Shown piece by piece: positions 35,789 to 46,441 of a stretch of DNA of 64,000 nt. How positions within the stretch are numbered: position 1 is the stretch's first letter; every line of letters begins with the position of its first letter. Below the pieces are notes generated by a model. The model saw nothing but the letters and a program-made list of their open reading frames with translations. It made no database searches and was not told where the DNA came from. The stretch comes from Kitasatospora sp. NBC_01246. GTDB taxonomy: Bacteria > Actinomycetota > Actinomycetes > Streptomycetales > Streptomycetaceae. Made by a program: the position numbers and the translations under genes. Where the stretch lies: NCBI RefSeq assembly GCF_036226505.1, contig NZ_CP108484.1, forward strand, positions 2,914,001 through 2,978,000, read 5' to 3'.

Positions 35789-36478
35789 CGCGCACCCACA
35801 CCCCGTTCTCTACTCGTCGACCGGTACCGGCTTGTCGTCGTCTCCAGCGTGCCGGACGCCGCCGGAATTCCCGCCGGCCGCAGCCGTCGCGCGGCCGCTT
35901 CCCCGGGGAACGCCCGGCGACCCGCCGGGGTGCCCCGGCGGCGCGCCGCGATGCCCTCCGGACCATGATCGCACCCGGCGGCAAACCCGCTGGTTACGGG
36001 CGCCCGAAGCCCCTCCCGGGCGTGCGTCCGGAAGGCCCGCGCGCCCATTCGTGTGCCGCGAGGTGACGCACCGCCTTCTGGCGGGTATCGTCCTCTCGCT
36101 GCCTCGCATCGCCGCGTCGTCGTCACGTCGTCCGTAACGCCGTCGATCACGTCCCGGCCCGGTGCTCGGCCAGTCACCCACGACGCATCTTGCCTTCATC
36201 TGGCCGCCTGCTCCCCTTCGCGCTCACGTTTCCTCTTCGGCCATCTCGCGGACGCACACTGTCCCCTCGCTCATCCCGCCGGACCGGTCCGTCGACCCGT
36301 GTCCGTTCCGGCACCGCGCTGCCCGCCTCCGGGCCGCCGCCCCCACCCCGTCCGACCGGTCCTCCGGCGTGCGCGGTCCCGGGCGGGCGGATTCCGGGGC
36401 CGGGGCGAACGTCCACGCAGCCCGAGCCGCACCCCGGCACGGGACGCGCCCTCCGACCGATGAAGGACCGATGGTTCC
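35789..36478. other. 690-base gap without a convincing gene
   Basis: Frames on both strands here are short, Arg/Pro-rich and lack ribosome binding sites. The region contains the divergent promoters of the PAC2 and acetyltransferase genes. I see no tRNA, strong hairpin or repeat that accounts for its length. Confidence 0.5.
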
Positions 36479-37207
36479 GTGCCCGTACCTGTCATCCTCA
36501 CCGGCCGCACCGTGCGGCTGGAGCCCCTTGCCGCGCACCATGCCGAGGCCATCGCCGAGGCCGGCGCCGAGGACCGTACGACCTACGCCTTCACCCCCGT
36601 CCCGCACGGCCTGGAAGCGGCCCGCGACTACATCGCGCGCGCCCTCGCCGACCGGGCCGCGGGCCGGGCGCTGCCGTTCGCGACGGTGAACCTCGCGGAC
36701 GGCCGGGTGGTCGGCTCCACCCGTTTCCTCGAACTCGACTACTGGCAGGGCCCGGTCGTCTGGCCGCCGGTGCCCGGCGTGCCGTTCGGCGATCCGGCCA
36801 CGGCCGTCCCGGACGCCGCCGAGATCGGCAACACCTGGCTCTCCCCGCGTGCCCAGGGCACCGGCGTCAACGCCGAGGCCAAGCTGCTGATGCTGCGGTA
36901 CGCCTTCGAGGAGTGGCGGGTGCAGCGGATCTCGATGCGCGCGGACGCCCGCAACCTGCGCTCCCGGGCCGCGATCGAGCGCCTGGGCGCGACGTCCGAG
37001 GGCGTCCGCCGGGCACACTCGCGCGGGCTGGACGGGGTGGTGCGCTCCACCGCGTTCTACTCGATCCTCGACTCCGAGTGGCCCGCCGTGCGGGACATCA
37101 TCGAGCTGCGGATCGCCGCCGCCACCTCGCCGAGCGCCCCGGAACGCGCGATCAACCAGGAGTGCCTTAGACACGGCGGCGGTGCTGGGCAGCTGATCAC
37201 GGCCTGA
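36479..37207 (+). CDS. GNAT acetyltransferase, RimJ/RimL-like
   Basis: The 242-residue protein has the N-terminal TGRTVRLEPLAAHHAEAIAEA opening of RimJ/RimL-type N-acetyltransferases. The acetyl-CoA loop region is WLSPRAQGTGVNAEAKLLMLRYAFE and the C-terminal ARNLRSRAAIERLGATSEGVRR is typical. Such enzymes acetylate protein N-termini or small amines with acetyl-CoA; the acceptor cannot be told. The GTG is preceded by GAAGGA. The C-terminal 35 residues extend beyond the usual fold. A hairpin overlaps the stop codon. Confidence 0.85.
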   Translation: MPVPVILTGRTVRLEPLAAHHAEAIAEAGAEDRTTYAFTPVPHGLEAARDYIARALADRAAGRALPFATVNLADGRVVGSTRFLELDYWQGPVVWPPVPGVPFGDPATAVPDAAEIGNTWLSPRAQGTGVNAEAKLLMLRYAFEEWRVQRISMRADARNLRSRAAIERLGATSEGVRRAHSRGLDGVVRSTAFYSILDSEWPAVRDIIELRIAAATSPSAPERAINQECLRHGGGAGQLITA

Positions 37208-37224
37208 CCGGCGACCCGCCGGTC
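37206..37224 (+). terminator. Small hairpin overlapping the acetyltransferase stop
   Basis: GACCGGCG-ACC-CGCCGGTC, a perfect 8-base stem that begins within the stop codon. Confidence 0.45.
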
Positions 37225-37378
37225 GCGGCGTGCCCCAGCAGCCCGGGGCCGGCGCGGAGGGAAGTCATCGCGGCCAAGCCCACCCGGCCGACCGGCGCCG
37301 CGTCAACCCGATTGGCGGCCCGCTCCCCCGACGGGCGATGTTTCGCATACCCCCGACCCGGGCGGGAAGCACCCCGGC

Positions 37379-38374
37379 ATGACCCGCACGGACCTCCTCG
37401 ACCCCCTGCTGCTGCTCGGCGCCGACCAGCAGCACATCGTCACCCGGGCACAGCTGCGCCGGCTCGGGGTGCCGTCCGGCACCATCGCGCACCGGCTGCG
37501 GCCCGGCGGGCCCTGGCAGCAGGTGCTGCCCCGGGTGATCTGCCTGCAGAGCGGGCGGCTGACCCCGCATCAGCGGCTGCGCGCGGCGCTCGCGTACGCG
37601 GCTCCGAAGGGGCGGTCGGCGCGGCCCGGCGAGGTGCTGCTGACCGGGGAGGCGGTCCTGGCCTCGGCCGGGCTACCGTCCGCCGGGCACCCGGCGGACC
37701 TCGGGGACGTCGACGTGCTGATCGCGGGCCCGCGCCGGGTCTCGGACCGGGGCTTCGTCCGGATCCACCGGGCCGCCGGGCCGCTGCCGGGCGGGTTCGA
37801 GCGGGACGACGGGCTCTGGAGCACGACGGTCGCCCGGGCCCTGGCCGACCTCGTACCGCGGGAGGGCGGCCGGCGCCGGTTCCGGGCGCTCTGCGCGGAG
37901 GCGGTCCAGCGGCGGCACTGCGACCTCGGCGAGTTGCTGGACCAGTTGCTCACCCGGCCCGGGGCGCTCGCACTGCCGCAGGTCGCCCAGGTGGTGGAGG
38001 ACCTCACCGCCGGAGTGCGCTCGGTCGTCGAGGGCGAGGCCCGTGAGCTGGTCCGCGGGGCCGGCCTGCCGGAGCCGCTCTGGAACCCGGTGCTGTTCCT
38101 GGACGGGCGCTTCCTCGCCGTCCCCGACGCCTACTGGCCGCAGGCCTGCGTGGCACTGGAGATCGACTCCCGGGCCTGGCACCTGCGCCCGGCCGACCAC
38201 GAGCGCGGGCTGGCGCGGGCCAACCGCCTCACCGCCGCCGGACTCCCGGTCGTCCGCGCCACGCCGGTGCAGCTGCGGCGGGAGCCGGAGCCCGTGCTGC
38301 GGGAGCTGCGGACCCTGCTCGCCACCGGCCCGCACGGGCCGCACGCGCGGATCGGCTGGCGGCGGGCCCGGTAG
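37379..38374 (+). CDS. AbiEi-type winged helix/DUF559-like nuclease-fold protein
   Basis: The 331-residue protein has an N-terminal HTH like the AbiEi_4 or antitoxin domain (QHIVTRAQLRRLGVPSGTIAHRLRPGG, about 18-44). A middle region contains LTGEAVLASAGLP, and a C-terminal PD-(D/E)XK-like DUF559 fold has VPDAYWPQACVALEIDSRAWHL, where Asp, Glu and Asp take the place of the metal ligands. Such proteins are common solitary genes in actinobacteria and are annotated either as antitoxins or as endonuclease-like. No toxin partner lies beside it. GGGAAG precedes the ATG. Confidence 0.7.
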   Translation: MTRTDLLDPLLLLGADQQHIVTRAQLRRLGVPSGTIAHRLRPGGPWQQVLPRVICLQSGRLTPHQRLRAALAYAAPKGRSARPGEVLLTGEAVLASAGLPSAGHPADLGDVDVLIAGPRRVSDRGFVRIHRAAGPLPGGFERDDGLWSTTVARALADLVPREGGRRRFRALCAEAVQRRHCDLGELLDQLLTRPGALALPQVAQVVEDLTAGVRSVVEGEARELVRGAGLPEPLWNPVLFLDGRFLAVPDAYWPQACVALEIDSRAWHLRPADHERGLARANRLTAAGLPVVRATPVQLRREPEPVLRELRTLLATGPHGPHARIGWRRAR

Positions 38375-38401
38375 GGCGGCGGGCCTGCGGGGGCGGCGGT
38401 G

Positions 38402-38443
38402 TGCGGGCGTAGCGACTTGCGGGCGTAGCGACTTGCGGGCGTA
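38402..38443. repeat. 16-base tandem repeat
   Basis: TGCGGGCGTAGCGACT occurs twice in tandem and a third, partial unit follows, in the gap between two gene 3' ends. Confidence 0.75.
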
Positions 38444-38478
38444 CCGGTGGGCGGGCGCGGTCCGGTCGGCGCGTGGGC

Positions 38479-38796
38479 TCAGGCCGGGTCCTGGGCGGCG
38501 CCGGCGGACTCGGCCGCGGCCACCAGCCGCTGGAGTTCGGCGAGGTGGGCGGCCAGCGCCTTGCGGCCGGCCTTGGTGGCGCCGAGCCAGGTCCGCGGAC
38601 GCTTGCCGACGTACCCCTTCTTCACCACCACGTATCCGGCCTCCTCCAGGGCGGCCGCCGCCTTGCTGAGCGTCGAGTCGGAGACCTCGCAGTGGTCCCG
38701 GACGGTGGCGAACTCGGCCTCGGTGCAGGCGCTCAGGAAGGCCAGGACGATCAGCCGGGTCGGGTGCTGGAGCAGGGGGTCGAGCGCGGCCGGCAT
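38479..38796 (-). CDS. Winged-helix transcriptional regulator (MarR/ArsR-like)
   Basis: This 105-residue protein consists almost entirely of one winged helix: LQHPTRLIVLAFLSAC, EFATVRDHCEVSDSTLSKAAAALEEAGYV as recognition region, and VVVKKGYVGKRPRTWLGATKAGRKAL as the wing. It has no ligand domain. Its ATG shares one base with the stop of the upstream membrane gene (TGATG), so the two are translated together. This pairing is common in Streptomyces. It probably controls its own operon through the palindromic site at 39364-39390. Confidence 0.85.
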   Translation of the reverse strand: MPAALDPLLQHPTRLIVLAFLSACTEAEFATVRDHCEVSDSTLSKAAAALEEAGYVVVKKGYVGKRPRTWLGATKAGRKALAAHLAELQRLVAAAESAGAAQDPA

Positions 38797-39296
38797 CAGC
38801 GGGCCGCCGGCATCCGGCGGATCGACGCGGTGAGCCGGTCCGTGGCCACCCAGAAGGCCGCGCCCGCCGCCAAGCCCGCCGCCGCGCCCATCCAGCGCGC
38901 ACCGCCGCCCGCCAGCCAGGCGAGCAGCAGGGCGGCCAGGCCCACCAGGATCACCGCGAGGACGGCCAGGACCACCGGCCGACCGATGCCGGGCGCCATG
39001 CGGTGCACGATGCCGCCCTGGTTCACGGCGACCCGGGCCAGCGCACCCGTCAGGGCGGCGAAGAGCGCCCCGAACAGCCCGCCCAGCCAGCCCATCCCGG
39101 CTCCGATCGCCTGTCCGACGCCGGTGCCGTAGACGGTGAACGCCACCGCGAAGGCCGGTCCGTACCAGCCGGGAAGGCGGCCCGGTGCCTGGGCGGCGGC
39201 CCTGGCCCGGTCGGCCAGGCGCAGCGCCTCGGCGGCGGGCAGGTCGGCGGCGGACCGGTCGGCGGCGGACGGGTCGGCGGGTTCGGCGGCGTTCAT
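38796..39296 (-). CDS. Membrane protein coupled to winged-helix regulator
   Basis: The 166-residue protein has a 30-residue Ala/Asp-rich N-terminus and four to five hydrophobic segments between about 45 and 150 ([71 protein letters not shown]). No enzymatic motif is seen. The stop TGA overlaps the regulator ATG, so it may sense a signal and pass it to the regulator, or simply be its target. Function unknown. Confidence 0.75.
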   Translation of the reverse strand: MNAAEPADPSAADRSAADLPAAEALRLADRARAAAQAPGRLPGWYGPAFAVAFTVYGTGVGQAIGAGMGWLGGLFGALFAALTGALARVAVNQGGIVHRMAPGIGRPVVLAVLAVILVGLAALLLAWLAGGGARWMGAAAGLAAGAAFWVATDRLTASIRRMPAAR

Positions 39297-39363
39297 GGAT
39301 CCCCCTGGAGTGCCCGGGACCCCGTGGGCGCCCCGGCGTTGCTGGTACTTCCACTATGGCATC

Positions 39364-39390
39364 TACTTTCCGATGTGGAAAGTACTTTCC
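39364..39390 (-). promoter_or_regulatory. Operator of the membrane protein/regulator operon
   Basis: TACTTTCC-N5-GGAAAGTA (39364-39384) overlaps a second perfect palindrome GGAAAGTACTTTCC (39377-39390), giving three half-sites. A related TACTTCC lies at 39346-39352. A CATAGT -10 on the minus strand lies just downstream, so a bound regulator would cover the -35 region. Confidence 0.65.
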
Positions 39391-39402
39391 AGAGCCGATG
39401 AC

Positions 39403-39912
39403 TCAGCAGCGGGCGTCGATCTCCTGGAAGGAGCCGTAGTGGTCGGCCGTCCAGTACTGCTCCCCGGTACCGCCGGTGACGACGCGTCGGGCGCCGCGGT
39501 CGCCGGAGCCCGGGGTCACGACGGTGTACTCGTGGTAGTAGCCGGAGGCCTTGCGCGGGAGGCGGTTCTCCCGGTTCTCGAAGACGATGCCGTCCGAGCG
39601 GTACGGGTAGGGGCCGCCCTTGGCGATCAGGCCGAGGGTGTCGACGGCCTGGGCGGGCAGCTTGGTGCGGCAGACGTCGGCCAGCGCGGGGTCGGTGGGC
39701 ACCCAGCCGCCGGCCGGGGCCGGGGTGGTGCCGACTGGCGGGGAGGACTTCGGAGCGGAGGGCTTCGGGCCGGTGGCGCTCGCTCCGGTGGAGGCGGCGA
39801 CGGTGGCTTTCGGGCTGTCCGCCCCGTCGTTCGAGAGCTGGCACCCGGCGAGCGCGGCGAGCGCGCAGAGGAGGACGGCCACCAGGGCGAACAGGCGGTT
39901 CTTGCTGGTCAT
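39403..39912 (-). CDS. Lipid-anchored guanyl-specific ribonuclease of the RNase Sa family
   Basis: The protein has 169 residues. The signal ends in LAALAGC (Cys24), so a lipoprotein is expected. A Ser/Pro/Thr linker of about 45 residues leads to the ribonuclease domain (78-169), which aligns by eye with secreted Streptomyces RNase Sa. The catalytic set is present: Glu128 in YYHEYTVVTPG, Arg139 and Arg143 in DRGARR, and His158 in ADHYGSF. The disulfide pair is Cys81 and the C-terminal Cys169. Enzymes of this family cleave RNA after guanosine. The usual form is freely secreted, so the lipid anchor is unusual. No barstar-like inhibitor gene lies nearby. Confidence 0.88.
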   Translation of the reverse strand: MTSKNRLFALVAVLLCALAALAGCQLSNDGADSPKATVAASTGASATGPKPSAPKSSPPVGTTPAPAGGWVPTDPALADVCRTKLPAQAVDTLGLIAKGGPYPYRSDGIVFENRENRLPRKASGYYHEYTVVTPGSGDRGARRVVTGGTGEQYWTADHYGSFQEIDARC

Positions 39913-40135
39913 GCGCTCCAGCTTGGCAGCCGGCCGGGCCGTGGCCGGCCAGCCACACGCGTGGCCGCGGCCACACCCGCGGCCGCTCGTCGGGTGCGAC
40001 GGGCGGGCGGCGCGGGTGGGCAGAGGAACGGTATGGCGGACCGGACGGGCAGACCCGGGCGGCCGGGCGGGCAGACCTTCGGGCAGAGTCGCCGCCGTTG
40101 CCCGCCGTTCCCCGCGGGTCTTCCGCACAGACAGA
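39913..40135. other. Upstream region of the ribonuclease gene
   Basis: This forms most of the 387-base gap between the ribonuclease gene and ppdK. It holds a GTGGCCGCGGCCAC palindrome at 39961-39974 near the leftward promoter region of the ribonuclease and no coding frame I would support. The rest of the gap holds the two hairpins listed next. Confidence 0.4.
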
Positions 40136-40181
40136 CGAGCGGGGCGGGAACGGACGCCATTGTCCGTTCCCGCCCCGCTCG
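40136..40181. terminator. Strong hairpin downstream of ppdK
   Basis: A perfect 20-base stem (outer end CGAGCGGGGCGGGAAC) with loop GCCATT. It is downstream of ppdK and upstream of the ribonuclease gene, and insulates the two. Confidence 0.7.
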
Positions 40182-40268
40182 CGTTACGTACGCCGGTTCT
40201 CCTGCGCCGAGCTCCGGTGTACGCCCTCCCCGGTGGGAGGGGGTGCGGTCAGTGACCGCGTCGGCGGT

Positions 40269-40293
40269 GCCCCGGCCGATGCCTGGCCGGGGC
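40269..40293 (-). terminator. First hairpin after ppdK
   Basis: GCCCCGGCC-N7-GGCCGGGGC begins 7 bases past the ppdK stop. Confidence 0.55.
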
Positions 40294-40299
40294 TCCGCG

Positions 40300-43008
<2,709 letters not shown>

Positions 43009-43142
43009 GGGTCGGTCTCCTCGCACACGGTTGCCCTGACGCCGGAGAACATACCCATTTCGAAGGCGCTTCTGCGCCGCCAATAGGCCGTATGAGGCCG
43101 GTACCCAGTGGTAACCCAACAGATCGAATGCACGTAAAGGCG

Positions 43143-43207
43143 TTCACCTCTGTTGGTGAAATCGTCCGGATGACGCGAGCATTCCTTCAAGTCTTGAACT
43201 CAAGGAA
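43143..43207 (-). promoter_or_regulatory. Two inverted repeats upstream of ppdK
   Basis: TTCACC-N6-GGTGAA (43143-43160) and TTCCTT...AAGGAA (43182-43207), the latter enclosing the palindrome TTCAAGTCTTGAA, lie 135-200 bases before the ppdK start in a less GC-rich stretch. They look like regulator sites; the protein is unknown. The rest of the 563-base gap between ppdK and dus holds only the dus terminator and nothing else I recognise. Confidence 0.45.
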
Positions 43208-43488
43208 ACAGGAAGATCACACGAGGGGGACGCAGGGTAGCGGTCGGCGGTCCAGCGTGTTGCCCCGGCTTGATTTCCTGCACCCCGAGCACCCGATCCC
43301 GCGCCACCCCCTTCGGGAAGCGATTCCCTGCCGACCTGTCCATTTCGTCACCTGAAGGGCCGTCAGTCGCCACCGTATGTGGCAAGCGTCACGGACGCAT
43401 CTCGCCCGTCGGGCGTAGGTCTCCTCCGCCGATCGTCGCACTGCGTCCGGATTCGTGCTCTTTCCGTGATACTCGTACACCGAAAAGG

Positions 43489-43519
43489 AGCCCTCTTGTC
43501 CAGATGGGACAAGAGGGCT
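43489..43519 (-). terminator. Terminator of dus
   Basis: A perfect 13-base stem AGCCCTCTTGTCC with a 5-base loop, followed in the leftward direction by CCTTTTCG. This is one of the few hairpins here with a T run. Confidence 0.8.
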
Positions 43520-43571
43520 GGGCCGCGGTGGCGAGGGGTCGCCGAGCGCCATTTTTGCCTAAGCGGCCAGA

Positions 43572-44837
43572 TCAACCGCCAGAGGTGTCCGATTCGGCGT
43601 CTGCACTGGGAAGAGCGCAGTCATACGGATCGTCCAACCAGCCTTCCGGCAGAACCACCCGGTTGTTGCCGCTCGTCCGCCCGCGCGGCCCGTCCGCGCC
43701 GGCCGGCCAGAGCTGCGACTGCTCCACCATGGACAGGGTTTCGGCCAACTCGGCCAAGGAGGAGGAGTTCGCCAGCTTCACCCGCAGCTCGGAGCCGACC
43801 GAGAAGCCCTTGGTGTACCAGGCGACGTGCTTGCGGAAGTCGATCACGCCGCGGGTCTCGTCCCCCAGCCACTCCCCGAGCAGCTGCGCGTGGCGCACCA
43901 TCGCCCGCGCCACGTCGGCGAAGCTCGGGCGGGCGTAGTCGACCTCGCCCTCGAAGATCGAGACCAGGTCCTTGAACAGCCACGGCCGGCCGAGGCAGCC
44001 GCGTCCGACCACCACCCCGTCGCAACCGGTCTCGCGCATCATCCGCACCGCGTCGTCCGCCGACCAGATGTCGCCGTTGCCGAGCACCGGGATGTGCGCC
44101 GGGACGGACTCGCGCAGCCGGGCGATCGCCGACCAGTCCGCCGTGCCCCCGTAGTGCTGGGCGGCGGTGCGCCCGTGCAGGGCGATGGCGGCCACGCCCT
44201 CCTCGGCGCCGATCCGGCCCGCGTCCAGGTAGGTGAGGTGGTCGTCGTCGATGCCCTTGCGCATCTTCATGGTGACCGGGAGGTCCCCCGCGTTCGCCAC
44301 GGCCTCGCGCAACAGCTCGCGCAGCAGGTTGCGCTTGTACGGCAGCGCCGATCCGCCGCCCTTGCGGGTCACCTTGGGGACGGGGCAGCCGAAGTTGAGG
44401 TCGATGTGGTCGGCCAGGCCCTCGTCGGCGATCATCCGGGCGGCCTTGCCGACGGTCACCGGGTCCACTCCGTACAGCTGGATCGAGCGCGGCTTCTCGC
44501 TCGCGTCGAACTTGATCAGCTGCATGGTCTTGGCGTTGCGCTCGACCAGGGCCCGGGTGGTGATCATCTCGCTCACGTACAGGCCCTTGCCGCCGCTCTG
44601 CTCGCGGCAGAGGGTGCGGAAGGGCGCGTTGGTGATGCCGGCCATGGGTGCCAGGACGACCGGCGGCCACACCCGCATCGGGCCGATCGTCAGCGGCGCG
44701 AACTCGGAGCTGGTCGCGGGCGCGGCGGCGGCCGCGGGCTCGCCGGCGGCCGCGTTCGCGGCGGCGGGGGCCGTGGCGGGCGCGGGCGCGGGCGCGGATG
44801 CCGTGGCGGACGCGGTGGTGTCGAGCGGGGCTGTCAT
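43572..44837 (-). CDS. dusB: tRNA-dihydrouridine synthase, DusB-type
   Basis: The enzyme reduces specific uridines in the tRNA D-loop using FMN and NADPH. It has 421 residues. The first 45 are Ala/Thr/Pro-rich and probably disordered. The TIM-barrel core then has VVLAPMAGITNAPFR, the catalytic Cys151 in LNFGCPVPKVTRKGGG, VTMKMRKGID, ALHGRTAAQHYGGTADW and VLGNGDIWSADDA. The actinobacterial form is longer than E. coli DusB because of the N-terminal tail and a C-terminal extension. It is transcribed alone, ending at the T-tract terminator. Confidence 0.94.
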   Translation of the reverse strand: MTAPLDTTASATASAPAPAPATAPAAANAAAGEPAAAAAPATSSEFAPLTIGPMRVWPPVVLAPMAGITNAPFRTLCREQSGGKGLYVSEMITTRALVERNAKTMQLIKFDASEKPRSIQLYGVDPVTVGKAARMIADEGLADHIDLNFGCPVPKVTRKGGGSALPYKRNLLRELLREAVANAGDLPVTMKMRKGIDDDHLTYLDAGRIGAEEGVAAIALHGRTAAQHYGGTADWSAIARLRESVPAHIPVLGNGDIWSADDAVRMMRETGCDGVVVGRGCLGRPWLFKDLVSIFEGEVDYARPSFADVARAMVRHAQLLGEWLGDETRGVIDFRKHVAWYTKGFSVGSELRVKLANSSSLAELAETLSMVEQSQLWPAGADGPRGRTSGNNRVVLPEGWLDDPYDCALPSADAESDTSGG

Positions 44838-44940
44838 GCGCGGCTGACCTCGTGGACGGGGGCTCGGGACTCTTCATTGTCCCCCACCGCGCGCCGGGGC
44901 CGGTCGGCGCTGCTCACCGGGCCCTTCCGGGGGCCGGGCG

Positions 44941-45010
44941 GTGGGCCTTTGGCCGTGGGCCTTCGTCCGTGGGCCCGCGTCCGTGGGCCCGCGTCCGTCG
45001 GCCCTTGTCC
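44941..45010. repeat. 14-base tandem repeat, five copies
   Basis: Five units of the form GTGGGCCCGCGTCC, two of them identical, run to two bases from the stop of the DUF4097 gene. A degenerate sixth unit contains that stop. Confidence 0.8.
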
Positions 45011-45011
45011 G

Positions 45012-45794
45012 TCAGCCCGCCGCGGTGACGATGCGCACCGAACCCGATGTAGTCACCACCCGGACGGTGTCGGAGCTGGTGGAGTCGGCCAGCTCGGGGT
45101 CGATGTGGCGGTCGCCCGGACCGGCGGCGCCGCTGAAGTCGAAGGCGTACCGGGAGCCCTTCGGGAGTCCGATCGCCACCGACCCGGAGGTGGCACCGGC
45201 GTCCACCAGCTGCGGCGGCCGCACGAAGCCCAGGTCGATCTCCCCGGAGAAGGCTCTCACCTCCACCCGCGGCGACCCGAGGCCGGCGGCCTTCAGCTCC
45301 CCGGAGGTGGTGCGTGCGTACACCTGTCCGGAGAGCCCGGTCAGCCGGATCGTGCCCGAGGTCGCGGTGAGCCGGACGTCCCCGGTGAGGTCCCGGACCT
45401 CCAGGGCACCGGACGTCCCGCCGCCGGACACCGACGCCGCGGCCGGCACCTCCAGATCGATCGAGGCGCCGCAGCCGACGTCCACCGCAGGCAGCAGCTG
45501 GTTGCAGCGCATCCGGACGGTGAGGACGTCCCCCTGGAAGATCGCCGAGACCGTGGGCTTGCGGACCGTCCAGTCCAGGTACTGCCTCATCGTCACCCGT
45601 CCGGGGACGCCCGGCTTGATCCGGACCTCCGCCGTCCCGGTGTCCAGCTCCACCCTGGTCACCGCGACCTGGTAGGAGTGCTCGGACACCGCCTTCTGCT
45701 GCACCACCACCGCCCAGGTCTGCACGGCGCCGAACAGCATGGCGAAGGCCAGCGTGAGCGTCCCGGTGATCTGCCAGGCCCGACGTGCGCCCAC
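45012..45794 (-). CDS. DUF4097-family membrane-anchored beta-repeat protein
   Basis: The protein has 260 residues. One membrane helix near residues 8-30 is followed by a repetitive beta-strand domain with TSGTIRLTGLSGQV, TTSGELKAAG, AFSGEIDLGF, ATSGSVAIGL and TTSGSVRIV, the regular TSG-turn pattern of DUF4097. Proteins of this kind accompany LiaSR-like envelope-stress systems. The GTG start lies 2 bases after the response-regulator stop, so translation is probably coupled. It may act as the sensor's partner in detecting cell-envelope damage; that is inference. Confidence 0.82.
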   Translation of the reverse strand: MGARRAWQITGTLTLAFAMLFGAVQTWAVVVQQKAVSEHSYQVAVTRVELDTGTAEVRIKPGVPGRVTMRQYLDWTVRKPTVSAIFQGDVLTVRMRCNQLLPAVDVGCGASIDLEVPAAASVSGGGTSGALEVRDLTGDVRLTATSGTIRLTGLSGQVYARTTSGELKAAGLGSPRVEVRAFSGEIDLGFVRPPQLVDAGATSGSVAIGLPKGSRYAFDFSGAAGPGDRHIDPELADSTSSDTVRVVTTSGSVRIVTAAG

Positions 45795-45796
45795 GG

Positions 45797-46441
45797 CTAC
45801 CCGACCTCCAGGAACCGCAGCACCGCGAGCACCCGGCGGTGGCTGTTGTCGGCCGGCGGCAGGTCGAGCTTGGTGAAGATCGAGTTGATGTGCTTCGCCA
45901 CGGCGCTGTCGCTGACCACCAGGGCGGCGGCGATCGCCGCGTTGGAGCGGCCCTCCGCCATCAGGCCGAGCACGTCCCGCTCGCGCGGGGTCAGCTTCTC
46001 CAGCGGATCGCGGTGGCGGCGGACCAGCAGCTGGGCGACCACCTCCGGGTCCAGCGCGGTGCCGCCCTCGGCCACCCGCTGGAGGGCGTCCACGAAGTCG
46101 TCCACATTGGCCACCCGCTGCTTGAGCAGGTAGCCCACCCCACTGGTGTTCGTGGCCAGCAGATCGGCCGCGTACCGCTCCTCGACGTACTGCGAGAGCA
46201 GCAGCACCGCGACCTCCGGCCACTGCCGGCGGATCATCAGTGCGGCCCGGACGCCCTCGTCGGTGTAGTCGGGCGGCATCCGGACGTCCGCCACCACCAC
46301 CGCCGGACGGTGCTCCTCGACGGCGGCGAGCAGCGCCTCGGCGTCCCCGACCGCGGCCGCCACCTCGAAGCCCACGGCCTCCAGGACCTTGACCAGACCG
46401 ACCCTCAGCAGGACCGAGTCCTCGGCGATCACAGCACGCAC
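45797..46441 (-). CDS. NarL/LuxR-family response regulator
   Basis: The 214-residue protein has a receiver domain with phospho-acceptor Asp52 in VVVADVRMPPD, preceded by the acidic pocket IAED and completed by a lysine in GYLLKQRV. A C-terminal LuxR HTH (about 150-205) has LTPRERDVLGLMAEGRSNAAIAAALVVSDSAVAKHINSIF. The GTG start lies inside the 3' end of the kinase gene (13-base overlap). It should bind DNA as a phosphorylated dimer; a likely site is the GGGGTGTA repeat upstream of the operon. Confidence 0.92.
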   Translation of the reverse strand: MRAVIAEDSVLLRVGLVKVLEAVGFEVAAAVGDAEALLAAVEEHRPAVVVADVRMPPDYTDEGVRAALMIRRQWPEVAVLLLSQYVEERYAADLLATNTSGVGYLLKQRVANVDDFVDALQRVAEGGTALDPEVVAQLLVRRHRDPLEKLTPRERDVLGLMAEGRSNAAIAAALVVSDSAVAKHINSIFTKLDLPPADNSHRRVLAVLRFLEVG

